Positions 27,802-37,750 of a stretch of 64,000 bases of DNA are shown piece by piece. Source of the stretch: an uncultured Pelagibacteraceae bacterium (lineage in GTDB: Bacteria > Pseudomonadota > Alphaproteobacteria > Pelagibacterales > Pelagibacteraceae). The position numbers and the translations under genes are program-made. The notes beneath the pieces are model-generated. The model was not told where the DNA came from, did no database searches, and saw nothing but the letters and a program-made list of their open reading frames with translations. Where the stretch lies: NCBI GenBank assembly GCA_902618205.1, contig CACMZL010000001.1, forward strand, positions 62,001 through 126,000, written 5' to 3'. Each line of letters starts with the position of its first letter. Within the stretch, counting starts at the first letter, position 1.

Positions 27802-28701
27802 TTAAGCAAAATATTTAAGGGCGATAAATACTGTAATTGGCACTGTAACCAACGACATTAAAGTAGAAACAACAATTGTGCTGGAAATATTATCTACATT
27901 TTTTTTTGGTGAATACATTGAAGCAACCAAATAACATAATATTGCACTAGGCATAGAGGATTGAATTAGCAAAACTCCAGCTGCAAAACCAGATAAATTA
28001 AAAAATATTATAATAAAAAAACCTACAATTGGACCAAGAATTACTCTACCAATTGATGTTATAATTGAGTCTCTCAAAGAAAATACTTTCATTTGGGTTA
28101 AAGCAATGCCTAAAGACATTAAAATCATTACAATCATTGCATAAGATAAAAGCATTGTTGTATTAATCACAAAAACTGGCATTTCTTTGCCATAGTATAA
28201 AAAGATAACGGTCAAAATAATTGTATAGAAGGAAGGACTTTTTGCGATTATTGAAAAATCAAATTTTCTTTTTGCAAGAAATATATTAGCAGTAAAATGT
28301 AAGAGTATTACCAAAGATGATATAGCTGCAGCTACACCCATACCCAATTTACCATAAGCAAAAAGACATATTGGTATACCCATATTACCTGTATTAGGTA
28401 AAAAAAAAGTAGGTAATTCTCTAATATAATCTTTTTTCATAAGAATTAAAAAAACAAGACCAATTAAAGCAAATGATGAAAGCAATATTAATGCGTAGAT
28501 AAAATATTCAGCAAATATATCAAATGTAACACCTGTAGAAGTAAGAGAAAAAATTACTAAAGCTGGAGTTCCAAAATTTCCAGCATAAGATGTTATAAAC
28601 GAAGTATCGAAATTTGGATTTTTTTTCCCTAATAAAAAACCAATTCCAACAATAAAAAATACAGGAAATAGAACTTCAAAGAGCTTTAAATAAAGTTCCA
28701 T
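27802..28701 (-). CDS. AEC family (auxin efflux carrier-like) transporter
   Basis: FFVGIGFLLGK-like N-terminus, NTGNMGIPI, GVLLIQSSMPSA. Confidence 0.85.
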   Translation of the reverse strand: MELYLKLFEVLFPVFFIVGIGFLLGKKNPNFDTSFITSYAGNFGTPALVIFSLTSTGVTFDIFAEYFIYALILLSSFALIGLVFLILMKKDYIRELPTFFLPNTGNMGIPICLFAYGKLGMGVAAAISSLVILLHFTANIFLAKRKFDFSIIAKSPSFYTIILTVIFLYYGKEMPVFVINTTMLLSYAMIVMILMSLGIALTQMKVFSLRDSIITSIGRVILGPIVGFFIIIFFNLSGFAAGVLLIQSSMPSAILCYLVASMYSPKKNVDNISSTIVVSTLMSLVTVPITVFIALKYFA

Positions 28702-29991
28702 TTAAAAAAGTCTTAATAATGTAGGGTTTTTAATGATATTTTTATTTGATTTAAAAGATTTAATACATTTCTGATAATCCTTTTCTAAGGATTTGTGAGT
28801 TATAATCACAATAGAAGCGGTTTTATTTTTATTATTTGGTATTTGTATTAATCTTTGAACAGAAATTTTATGTTTTGCAAATTTTTTAGTGATTTCAGAT
28901 AGTACACCCGGTTTATCTTTAACTTCAAGCCTAATATATAAAGCATTGGAATAATTATCCGAATTATAAATTGATGGAGATTTTCTTTTATTATCAGAAA
29001 TCCCAAAAGGGTATTTGATATTTCCACGTAAAATTGACAAAAGATCAGACATTAAAGCAGATGATGTTGGACCTGGTCCAGCACCTTCTCCTTGTAAAAC
29101 ACTCTCCCCTACTGGATTGCCTTCAATTATAACAGCATTCATAACACCATTTACATTTGCGATGTAAGTATTTTTTTTAATTAAACACGTATGAACTCTT
29201 TCAAATAATTTATTATTAACAATTTCTGTTATTCCCAATAATTTAATTTTATAATTTAATTGATTTGCAATTTCTAAATCTTTGTATTCTATATTTTCAA
29301 TGCCCTCCATTAAACATTTTGAATTTGAAACTTTATTATTAAATGCTAAAGCAGAAAGAATTTTAACTTTAGCTAAAGCATCGTAACCATTTAAATCTAA
29401 TTTTGGATTACCTGGTTCAGCATAACCTAATAGTTGAGCTTTTTTTAATACAGTTGAAAAGCCAGACTTAGTTTCTTCCATTTCAGATAATATATAATTA
29501 CAAGTGCCATTTAATATTCCATATACTTTGCTTATCTTATTAGTTGCTAACCCTTCTTTAATAGTTCTTAATACAGGGATTCCACCACCAACTGACGCTT
29601 CAAATTCTAAATTAACTTTATTTTTTTCAGCAAGTTTAGAAAGATTATTACCGTGTTTAGAAATTAATGCCTTATTAGGAGTTACAACATGAATTTTATT
29701 CTTAAGTGCAAATTCAACAATTTTTTTTGATATACCATCAGATTGACCAATGGCTTCAATTAAAATATCAATTTTATTATTTTTAAAAATTTTAAAGGGA
29801 TCTTTATAAAATATTTTCTTATTAATTCTAAATTTTCTTTTTTTATTAATGTTTTTAGCTGAAATTGCAGAAACAGAGATAATTTTTCCAGTTTTTTTTA
29901 GAATATCTTTTTTTTTTGTATTTAATTCATTATAGAGATAATTACCAATCTGCCCTAATCCAACAATTGCTATATTAAGCTTTTTAGTCAT
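28702..29991 (-). CDS. hom: Homoserine dehydrogenase (start likely the MTKK Met)
   Basis: GLGQIGNYL, TPNKALISKHG, EASVGGGIPVLR, GILNGTCNYIL, C-terminal ACT-like domain. Confidence 0.95.
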   Translation of the reverse strand: MTKKLNIAIVGLGQIGNYLYNELNTKKKDILKKTGKIISVSAISAKNINKKRKFRINKKIFYKDPFKIFKNNKIDILIEAIGQSDGISKKIVEFALKNKIHVVTPNKALISKHGNNLSKLAEKNKVNLEFEASVGGGIPVLRTIKEGLATNKISKVYGILNGTCNYILSEMEETKSGFSTVLKKAQLLGYAEPGNPKLDLNGYDALAKVKILSALAFNNKVSNSKCLMEGIENIEYKDLEIANQLNYKIKLLGITEIVNNKLFERVHTCLIKKNTYIANVNGVMNAVIIEGNPVGESVLQGEGAGPGPTSSALMSDLLSILRGNIKYPFGISDNKRKSPSIYNSDNYSNALYIRLEVKDKPGVLSEITKKFAKHKISVQRLIQIPNNKNKTASIVIITHKSLEKDYQKCIKSFKSNKNIIKNPTLLRLF

Positions 29992-29992
29992 A

Positions 29993-30199
29993 TCAATCAT
30001 CTAAACTTGGAAAACTACTATTTTTTCCATAATTAATAATTTTATTTTTAAAATCCTCGAAAGAAATATTTTTATCAATATCTAAATTTGGTTTTTCAAC
30101 CATATCTTCATTTTTTTTCTTTAAAAAAGAACCAAATTTTTGGTTAGAACAATTATTTAAAAATAAAAAAATTAATAAAATTATCAGTATTTTCATCAA
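29993..30199 (-). CDS. Small putative lipoprotein
   Basis: Signal sequence with lipobox-like LNNCSN; abuts argC and hom. Confidence 0.6.
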   Translation of the reverse strand: MMKILIILLIFLFLNNCSNQKFGSFLKKKNEDMVEKPNLDIDKNISFEDFKNKIINYGKNSSFPSLDD

Positions 30200-31218
30200 T
30201 TTAATCCTTCGTCAGACTTATATCCAAATAAAATATTCATATTTTGAACAGCTTGTCCACTACCACCCTTAATCAAATTATCTATTGCTGACAATATAAT
30301 AATTTTATTCTTATATTTACTCTCACACACAGAAATATGACAGTTATTTGTGTTTATTACTTCATTAGTTCCTAAAAAAGTATTTGGTTTCAAAATTTTA
30401 ATGAATTTATTATTTTTGTAATATTTTTTTAGAAAAGAATAAATTTTTTCAAGAGAATCATTTCTTTTTAGATCTAAATACATAGTAGTTAATATTCCTC
30501 TAAACATTGGTGAAAGATGAGGTGTAAATTGAAATTTTACTTTTTTGCCAGTTTTTATTTTTAGTTCCTGATCAATTTCTGAATTGTGCCTGTGAAAGGC
30601 TAAACCATAAGCACTCAATGTCTCATTTAAAAATTTGTTGTTATATTTTTTATGAATATTTCTGCCTGCACCTGAGTAACCAGATTTTGAATCAATTATG
30701 ATATTGTTTGATTTAACAATATTTTTATTAATTAATGGTACTAAGGGTAATAAAATTGATGTTGGATAACAGCCTGGACAAGAAATTATTTTATATTTCT
30801 TAATACTTTTATTATTTAACTCAGGTAAAGAATAAATACTTTTTTTGATTAATTTAGGAGCATTGTGTTTGATTTTATACCATTTCAAATAATCACTGGC
30901 TGATTTAAGTCTAAAATCTGCCGCTAAGTCAATTAAAATATTTTTATTTTGTAAATTTTTTGAAATTTTTTGAGCCTCTCCATTAGGTAATGCGGTAAAT
31001 ATAACATCAACATTTTTTAACAACTCTTTATTAAATTTAACAATATTTGGTAGTTTATATTTATTAAAGTATTTATCATAAAAGCTAATTTTCTTACCTA
31101 CAGAGGTATCACCACAAAGATATTTAATTTTAACTCTTTTATGTTTAGTTAATAATTTGACCAATTGAATACCTATGTATCCAGTAGCTCCAGCAACTAA
31201 TGCATTAATCTTAGACAT
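30196..31218 (-). CDS. argC: N-acetyl-gamma-glutamyl-phosphate reductase
   Basis: VAGATGYIGIQLVKLL, SCPGCYPTS, SGYSGAGR, AFHRHNSEI. Confidence 0.95.
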   Translation of the reverse strand: MSKINALVAGATGYIGIQLVKLLTKHKRVKIKYLCGDTSVGKKISFYDKYFNKYKLPNIVKFNKELLKNVDVIFTALPNGEAQKISKNLQNKNILIDLAADFRLKSASDYLKWYKIKHNAPKLIKKSIYSLPELNNKSIKKYKIISCPGCYPTSILLPLVPLINKNIVKSNNIIIDSKSGYSGAGRNIHKKYNNKFLNETLSAYGLAFHRHNSEIDQELKIKTGKKVKFQFTPHLSPMFRGILTTMYLDLKRNDSLEKIYSFLKKYYKNNKFIKILKPNTFLGTNEVINTNNCHISVCESKYKNKIIILSAIDNLIKGGSGQAVQNMNILFGYKSDEGLN

Positions 31219-31251
31219 ATTGTAATATAACAGTTGTTTAATAAAATGATA

Positions 31252-31683
31252 TTATCTTTTAGAGAATTGATAACTTCTTCTAGCTTTTGCACGACCAGGT
31301 TTTTTTCTCTCAACTGATCTAGAATCTCTCGTGGTAAGTTTTTCTTTTCTAAGTGTTGGTTTCAGATTTTCATCAAATTGTAATAGTGCTCTTGATATAC
31401 CATGTACTAATGCTCCTGCTTGACCTGTGTGTCCACCACCAACAACTTGGGATCTAACATCGTATTCTGTAGATTGATTGATAATTTCAAAAGGTCTTAG
31501 TATTTGCATTTTATGTGTAGCTCTAGTGAAATAATCATCTAGATTTTTACCGTTAACGTAAATTTTACCAGTCCCCTTTTTTAACCAAACTTTTGCAATT
31601 GAAGTTTTTCTTCTACCTGTTGCATATTTTGCATCTTTAAAATCTAATTTTAATTTTGAAGATGTTGATTGATTTATTTCCAT
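31252..31683 (-). CDS. rpsI: 30S ribosomal protein S9
   Basis: ATGRRKTSIAKVWLKKGTG...C-terminal KKPGRAKARRSYQFSKR. Confidence 0.97.
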   Translation of the reverse strand: MEINQSTSSKLKLDFKDAKYATGRRKTSIAKVWLKKGTGKIYVNGKNLDDYFTRATHKMQILRPFEIINQSTEYDVRSQVVGGGHTGQAGALVHGISRALLQFDENLKPTLRKEKLTTRDSRSVERKKPGRAKARRSYQFSKR

Positions 31684-31684
31684 T

Positions 31685-32143
31685 TTAATTTCTTGCTATA
31701 TTTTTTGAATTAAGTTTTCCAATCTCAATTACTTCAGGGTTTTGTGCTGAGTGAGGATGATCCGATCCTGAATAAACTTTAAGTTTAGTTAATTGTTTTT
31801 TAGCTAAAGGACCGCCAGGTAACATTCTTTTTACTGCCATTTTTAAAACTTCACCTGGTTTTGCAGATTGTAATATTTCAGGTGTTGTTTCTTTAATTCC
31901 ACCAGGGTGACCTGTGTGTCTGTAATATTTTTTGTTTGAAAACTTATTTCCTGTAAATTTTAATTGATCTACGTTTTTAACAACAACAAAATCTCCACTA
32001 TCCATATGAGGAGTAAATGTTGCTTTATTTTTTCCTCTAAGAATTTTTGATACAACAGTTGCTAGTCTTCCAACTACAGCTCCAGTTGCGTCAATTTCAA
32101 ACCATTTGCTATTTAGGTCGTCTTTTTTAAGAAATTTAGTCAT
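31685..32143 (-). CDS. rplM: 50S ribosomal protein L13 (start likely internal MTKF)
   Basis: WFEIDATGAVVGRLAT, YYRHTGHPGG, MLPGGPLAKKQL. Confidence 0.95.
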   Translation of the reverse strand: MTKFLKKDDLNSKWFEIDATGAVVGRLATVVSKILRGKNKATFTPHMDSGDFVVVKNVDQLKFTGNKFSNKKYYRHTGHPGGIKETTPEILQSAKPGEVLKMAVKRMLPGGPLAKKQLTKLKVYSGSDHPHSAQNPEVIEIGKLNSKNIARN

Positions 32144-32299
32144 AATTGCGGGATTAATACTTATAAATCGATATATTGTCAAACGATATACAGTGAGAAC
32201 TTAAGTCATTTTTAATAGTTTTAACTAATAAATAAGCTATAAATAAGCGATAATATTTGTTTATAATAAAATCTTAAAAATTTAAACAGGAGAAACTAA

Positions 32300-33628
32300 A
32301 TGTCAGACAAAAAAGGAATGGATCCTAAAACATATAAATTCGATACCCTTAGTTTACACGCAGGCTATCAGCCTCATAAAAATGCTGGTTCAAGACAAGT
32401 ACCAATATACCAAACAACTTCATATCTATTTGATGATGTAGATCATGCGGCAGCATTATTTAATTTAGAAAGAGGTGGACACATTTATAGTAGGATATCA
32501 AATCCAACAGTTGCAGTTTTAGAAGAAAGAGTTGCTTCATTAGAGGGAGGAACAGCTGCACTTGCTACTTCGTCTGGCATGAGTGCGATATTTCTTGCAG
32601 TAATGACACTTTGCGAAGCAGGAGATCATTTAGTTGTATCATCCCAGCTTTATGGTGGAACTGTAAATCTATTTAGACTAACGCTTCCAAAATTTGGTAT
32701 CAAAACAACTTTTGTAAAACCAAGAGATACAGAAGGATTTAAAAAAGCAATTCAAAAAAACACAAAAGGTATTTTTGGAGAACTTGTTGGTAATCCAGGT
32801 AACGAAATAATGAATATGCCTGAGATCGCTAAAATAGCTCACGACGCGGGTATTCCTTTAATGGTAGATGCAACTTATCAAACACCTTATTTATGTAAAC
32901 CTATAGAGCACGGTGCTGATATTGTCGTTCATTCACTCACTAAATGGATGGCTGGTCATGGATCTTCAATGGCTGGTATAATTGTTGAGGGTGGTAAGTT
33001 TGATTGGATGCAAAATGATAAATTCCCAACAATGACACAACCATATGAAGGTTATCATGGATTATCTTTTGCAGAAGAATTTGGACCAACAGCATTTACG
33101 ATGAAAGCAAGAGCAGAAGGAATGAGAGATTTTGGACCTTGTCTAAGTCCTCAGAATGCATGGAATGTATTACAAGGTATCGAGACACTTTCTGTCAGAA
33201 TGAAAAAGCATTGTGAGAATGCTGAAAAAATGGTCGAGTATTTATTAGGTCACGAAAGTGTTGCTTGGGTTTCTCACCCTAGTGTACCAGATCATCCAGA
33301 TCATGATTTAGCAAGCAAATTATTACCAAATGGCAAAGGATCAATGATAGCATTTGGTATTAAAGGAGGAAAGGCTGCAGGTGAAGCATTTATTAATAAC
33401 GTTAAACTTGCATCTCATTTAGCAAATGTTGGAGATACACGTACATTGGTAATTCATCCAGCATCAGCTACACATTCTCAAATGGACGAAGCTACACTAA
33501 AATTTGCGGGATTATCCCATGATATGATCAGATTATCAGTTGGTATAGAAGATATAGATGATATTAAAAACGACTTTGAAAATGGATTTAGAGCTGCTAG
33601 GAAACCTAGGCTCGTATCCAATCAATGA
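32300..33628 (+). CDS. metY: O-acetylhomoserine sulfhydrylase
   Basis: TLSLHAGYQP, YSRISNPTVAVLEERVASLEGG, VHSLTKWMAGHG. Confidence 0.93.
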   Translation: MSDKKGMDPKTYKFDTLSLHAGYQPHKNAGSRQVPIYQTTSYLFDDVDHAAALFNLERGGHIYSRISNPTVAVLEERVASLEGGTAALATSSGMSAIFLAVMTLCEAGDHLVVSSQLYGGTVNLFRLTLPKFGIKTTFVKPRDTEGFKKAIQKNTKGIFGELVGNPGNEIMNMPEIAKIAHDAGIPLMVDATYQTPYLCKPIEHGADIVVHSLTKWMAGHGSSMAGIIVEGGKFDWMQNDKFPTMTQPYEGYHGLSFAEEFGPTAFTMKARAEGMRDFGPCLSPQNAWNVLQGIETLSVRMKKHCENAEKMVEYLLGHESVAWVSHPSVPDHPDHDLASKLLPNGKGSMIAFGIKGGKAAGEAFINNVKLASHLANVGDTRTLVIHPASATHSQMDEATLKFAGLSHDMIRLSVGIEDIDDIKNDFENGFRAARKPRLVSNQ

Positions 33629-34437
33629 AGTTTCAAGTAAATAATAACGAAGTTTATGCTTCTACGGGAGGCAGACCTTTTGATAAAGATAAGCCATTAA
33701 TAATATTTGTCCATGGTAGTGGACTAACTCATATGACATGGGTTTTGCAAACAAGATATTTTGCATTCCATGGATATAGTGTTTTAGCTTTAGATATGCC
33801 AGGTCATGGATTATCAGGTGGCGAAAGTTTAAAATCAATTGAGGATATGGCTGATTGGGTCAGCGATGTTATTGATGCAGTTGGATATAAAGAAGCTTCG
33901 TTAGTTGGTCATTCTCAGGGTTGTTTGGTTACTGTAGAGTGTACAGCGAGAAATCCTGATAAAATAAAAACTTTAAGTTTAATGGGTGGAGCTGGTGCAA
34001 TTCCGATGAATCCTGAATTATTATCTTTAGCTGAAAATAATGATCCTAAGGCCGTTGAACTAATGATGGACTGGGCACATGGGCCAGCTGGCCATTTTGG
34101 CGGTCATCCTGTACCGGGATTATATCATATTAATACTGGTTCAATGTTAGCTAAAACTAGAACAATAAAAAATACCCTCGGTGTAGATTTTAGAGCATGT
34201 GATAATTATAAAAATGGTTTTGAAGCTGCAAAACAAATTAAGATACCTACCCTTTCTATACTTGCCACTGACGATAAAATGTGTCCAGTAAAAGAAGGTA
34301 AAAAACTAGCTAATTTAATCGAAGGAAGTCAAATAGATATAATAGATAATTGCGGACATATGATGTTATTAGAGGAAGCAGATCGAGTATTAAATGTTTT
34401 GAAAAAATTCATAACAACAAATTATCCAGCAAATTAG
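33625..34437 (+). CDS. Alpha/beta hydrolase
   Basis: FVHGSGLTH, LVGHSQGCL nucleophile elbow, NCGHMMLLE. Confidence 0.9.
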   Translation: MKFQVNNNEVYASTGGRPFDKDKPLIIFVHGSGLTHMTWVLQTRYFAFHGYSVLALDMPGHGLSGGESLKSIEDMADWVSDVIDAVGYKEASLVGHSQGCLVTVECTARNPDKIKTLSLMGGAGAIPMNPELLSLAENNDPKAVELMMDWAHGPAGHFGGHPVPGLYHINTGSMLAKTRTIKNTLGVDFRACDNYKNGFEAAKQIKIPTLSILATDDKMCPVKEGKKLANLIEGSQIDIIDNCGHMMLLEEADRVLNVLKKFITTNYPAN

Positions 34438-34456
34438 TAATTGCAAATTTGTATTT

Positions 34457-35566
34457 ATGAAAAAAAATTTTAGATTTTTTGATAATAGACAAAAATATTT
34501 ACTTTTCGTTACAACAACTAACGAAAAGAACAAAATTGCAGATGCGTTAAAACCTATTGTTCAAAAATTAAAACCAAAATTTCCAGCATTAAAAATATTT
34601 GATGCAGGTATGGGTGATGGATCATTATTGATGAATGTGATGAGACAATGTCATCAGAAAATGCCTCAAATTCCACTACTAGTAAGCACAAAGGAAATAA
34701 GCATGGAAGATGTTAGATTAGGACTTGAAAAACTTCCAGATCGATTTGTCGAACATAAAAATACAGTATTTGTTATCTCAAATCTAAATTATATTGAATC
34801 AACATCACTCAAATCAAATGACAAAAATAAACAAAAAAAAATGAATTGGAAAATAGTTAAACTTAAAGGAGATTCATCACTAGATTTTTCAAATCAATTA
34901 AGGAGACTAAATCAGGAATTTCTTAGTAAAAAATGGCAAATCGAGAGAAACCCTAAAAATGGAAATCCCACATACAAAGAGCCATCAGTAATTGTAATTT
35001 ATAGAAAAGATCAGGAATTTTCATTGAAAAATGTTATTCCAAAAAAAAATAATGGAAAAAATAGTTATGACTTGATCATTGCATCTCAACCTTATAGATC
35101 AAGAATACCTGCAGAGAAAAAAGTAAAGTATGTTATCGATCCAATGATAAAATCATTAGATAATAGAGGTAAATTAGTGGTAGTTCATGCATGTGGAAAT
35201 GATCCAGGAAGCAAAATTATTAAGAAAATCTGGCCAAAAGAAAAACCATTTCCATCTCTATACGGATCAATAATTAAATATATAAAAAATAATACTGAAA
35301 AAGAAATTTTAAAAAAATTAAAATTTAATAAAAAACAAACGATTAAATATGTTTTGAGAGCATTACCAAATGAAATTAGTGGAGGTATTGCTACTTCATT
35401 AATATTTTCAGCATGGAATGCTGCAGTATATGTTAATCAGATATCAGATGAGCAAATAATGAGCGCAGAAAGAAAAAAATATTACCAAAAAGTTGTTAAA
35501 GACATAGTTAATAAGAATAAAGGACTATATTTTAACAATGAGTTATTTGTAATTGAAAAAAAATAA
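34457..35566 (+). CDS. Conserved protein with a SAM-methyltransferase-like N-terminus
   Basis: KIFDAGMGDGSLLMNVM resembles motif I; no closer family recognised. Confidence 0.5.
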   Translation: MKKNFRFFDNRQKYLLFVTTTNEKNKIADALKPIVQKLKPKFPALKIFDAGMGDGSLLMNVMRQCHQKMPQIPLLVSTKEISMEDVRLGLEKLPDRFVEHKNTVFVISNLNYIESTSLKSNDKNKQKKMNWKIVKLKGDSSLDFSNQLRRLNQEFLSKKWQIERNPKNGNPTYKEPSVIVIYRKDQEFSLKNVIPKKNNGKNSYDLIIASQPYRSRIPAEKKVKYVIDPMIKSLDNRGKLVVVHACGNDPGSKIIKKIWPKEKPFPSLYGSIIKYIKNNTEKEILKKLKFNKKQTIKYVLRALPNEISGGIATSLIFSAWNAAVYVNQISDEQIMSAERKKYYQKVVKDIVNKNKGLYFNNELFVIEKK

Positions 35567-36583
35567 TCAACTAAACCTATTTTTGTATAAAAAATACAAT
35601 GATGATGTTATTAGTAATATTGAACTAAACTGATGCAAAGAAGCTGTTAAAATACTGGCACCAGATAAAACAGTAAGAATTCCCAATATAATTTGTAATA
35701 AAATAATAAAACCCAAAATAGATACAGCTTTAAATAAATAAAAAATTTTATACCGATAAGTTATGTATGAAATTAATATGAAAATAATAAATATTAAATA
35801 AGCTAAATTTCGATGTAAATATTGAACTAGTGATGGATCGCTAAAAGCAGATAATTTAAATAAACTTATAAATTTATTGTCGTCTGGAAAATAAGAATTA
35901 CCCATTAGTGGCCAAGTGTTATATATTTTTCCTGCATCCATGCCTGAAACGAATGCTCCAATAATAATTTGTAAAAAAATTAATAATAAAAAGAATTCAG
36001 GTATATAATTGTTAATTTTTCTATCCTTTATATTTAAATTTACTAAACTTAAATAATTCCAATAAATTAACGATAAAATAATAAATGCAAATAAAAGGTG
36101 AACTGATAACCTAAAATGACTTACATCTATATTATTAACTAGACCACTCTGGACCATGTACCATCCTAAAAGTCCCTGAAAACAAATCAAAAGAAAGATA
36201 AAATAAAAATTATAAAGTTTTTTAACGCCTAATTTGATAGAAAAGAAAATTAGAGGTATCAAAAAAGCCAAGCCAATAATGCGTCCAAAAAATCTGTGTG
36301 CCCACTCCCACCAAAATATTACCTTGAATTCACTTAAAGTCATTGAATAATTTTGAAGTTTAAATTCAGGTATTTGCTTATAAGCATCAAAATAAGCTAT
36401 CCAAGAATCATTGTTAATAGGTGGAAACAAGCCTTTAAAAAATTCCCATTCGGTAATTGATAGTCCAGAATCTGTAAGTCGTGTTAGACCTCCAACAACT
36501 ATCATTATTGAGATCAAAATAAACATAATTAGTAACCAATTAGATATGTATATTCTGTATTTTGTATTTATTTCGGTATACAT
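35567..36583 (-). CDS. ctaA: Heme A synthase (COX15/CtaA family)
   Basis: VGGLTRLTDSGLSITEW, WWEWAHRFFGRIIGL, FVSGMDAGKIYNTWPLM, QYLHRNLAYL. Confidence 0.93.
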   Translation of the reverse strand: MYTEINTKYRIYISNWLLIMFILISIMIVVGGLTRLTDSGLSITEWEFFKGLFPPINNDSWIAYFDAYKQIPEFKLQNYSMTLSEFKVIFWWEWAHRFFGRIIGLAFLIPLIFFSIKLGVKKLYNFYFIFLLICFQGLLGWYMVQSGLVNNIDVSHFRLSVHLLFAFIILSLIYWNYLSLVNLNIKDRKINNYIPEFFLLLIFLQIIIGAFVSGMDAGKIYNTWPLMGNSYFPDDNKFISLFKLSAFSDPSLVQYLHRNLAYLIFIIFILISYITYRYKIFYLFKAVSILGFIILLQIILGILTVLSGASILTASLHQFSSILLITSSLYFLYKNRFS

Positions 36584-36626
36584 AATTGTCTAAATATAAT
36601 ATTTATTTATAATTCCAATTGATCAA

Positions 36627-36917
36627 ATGTCGCCTGATAAAAGAAAAAAATTAAACATACTAAGGAAGAAATTAGATCTACTTGATAATAGGCTTATTAA
36701 ATTGATAAAAATTAGGACTAATATAGTTAAAGAGGTTCTTAAACTTAAAACCTACAAGCATGAAATTATTGACAAGAAAAGAATTTCAGTAATTCTTAAA
36801 AATATAAAAAAAAAATCAATTAAAAATAAGATTGACCCAAAGATAACTAATCGAATATGGAAAAATATGATTATGTCTTATATTGATTTTGAGAAAAGAA
36901 ATTTCAAAAAAAAATAA
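36627..36917 (+). CDS. Chorismate mutase, AroQ type
   Basis: LNILRKKLDLLDNRLIKLIKIRTNIVKEVLKLK; helical AroQ pattern. Confidence 0.75.
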   Translation: MSPDKRKKLNILRKKLDLLDNRLIKLIKIRTNIVKEVLKLKTYKHEIIDKKRISVILKNIKKKSIKNKIDPKITNRIWKNMIMSYIDFEKRNFKKK

Positions 36918-37109
36918 TTATTTACTGTGAGGTGGAAGTTTTTTTTCTACAAAAACCTCGTGTTTTCTTGTTGAGGGATTATATTTTTTTGCTTTTAATT
37001 TAACTTTTGCTTTCTCACCACCAGCTGGTTTTTTTACGTAATAAAAAAAAGGACTATCAGGTTTTGCCTCTGGCACAAGTCTTACTTTAATATGAGTTTT
37101 TTTTGCCAT
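36918..37109 (-). CDS. rpmG: 50S ribosomal protein L33
   Basis: KVRLVPEAKPDSPFFYYVKKP...KKYNPSTRKHEVFVEKKLP. Confidence 0.85.
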   Translation of the reverse strand: MAKKTHIKVRLVPEAKPDSPFFYYVKKPAGGEKAKVKLKAKKYNPSTRKHEVFVEKKLPPHSK

Positions 37110-37470
37110 TATTTTTTATACTTTTTAATAAATTTGATATTTTGTTAATTTTTATTTTAATAATCTTTTTGTTTATAGTTTTATTATCATTTAGGTCAAG
37201 TTTAGAATTTTTATCATTAAGATATTTTTTTACACCATTAATTGTCATTCCTTTGTTTTTTAATAAAAATTGAATTTTTTTAAGTATTTCAATTGATTTA
37301 TCATCATAATATCTTCTTCTACCAGCAAATATTTTAGGCTTAACCTGTTTAAATTGTTTTTCCCAAAATCTTATAGTGTGCGTAGATAATTTGCCAGTTT
37401 TTTTATCAATTAAATTTAGTATTTTTGCAACTTCACCAATTGTTTTATAAAATTTGTTATTTTCATTCAT
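37087..37470 (-). CDS. MerR family transcriptional regulator
   Basis: IGEVAKILNL...THTIRFWEKQFKQVKPK...RRRYYDDKSIEILKKI. Confidence 0.85.
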   Translation of the reverse strand: MNENNKFYKTIGEVAKILNLIDKKTGKLSTHTIRFWEKQFKQVKPKIFAGRRRYYDDKSIEILKKIQFLLKNKGMTINGVKKYLNDKNSKLDLNDNKTINKKIIKIKINKISNLLKSIKNNGKKNSY

Positions 37471-37750
37471 TTATAAAGTTTTTGAATTCTTTGGATGGTT
37501 TAAATAAAATGACATTTCTTTCAGATATAATACTTTGTTTCAAAGTTTTGGGATTTCTTCCTAATCTACTTTTTTTAAATCTGAGAATAAAAGTTCCAAA
37601 ATTTGATATTTTAACTTTTTTATTTTGGATCAATTCCTCAATAACTATTGAAAAAAAATCTTCCAGCAAATTTTCACAAACTTTTTTTGAAAAACCTAAT
37701 TGCATATAAATAGAATTAACAATTTCTTTTTTAGTTAAATTTACTCTCAT
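37463..37750 (-). CDS. ihfA: HU/IHF family DNA-binding protein, IHF-alpha-like
   Basis: LTKKEIVNSIYMQLGFSKK...VKISNFGTFILRFKKSRLGRNPKT. Confidence 0.85.
   Translation of the reverse strand: MRVNLTKKEIVNSIYMQLGFSKKVCENLLEDFFSIVIEELIQNKKVKISNFGTFILRFKKSRLGRNPKTLKQSIISERNVILFKPSKEFKNFINE

Noticed and set aside
32183-32299. Possible SAM riboswitch (SAM-II/SAM-V type) upstream of metY
   Set aside because: SAM-V is known upstream of met genes in marine alphaproteobacteria, but I could not match this AT-rich leader to the consensus by eye. A covariance-model search would settle it.
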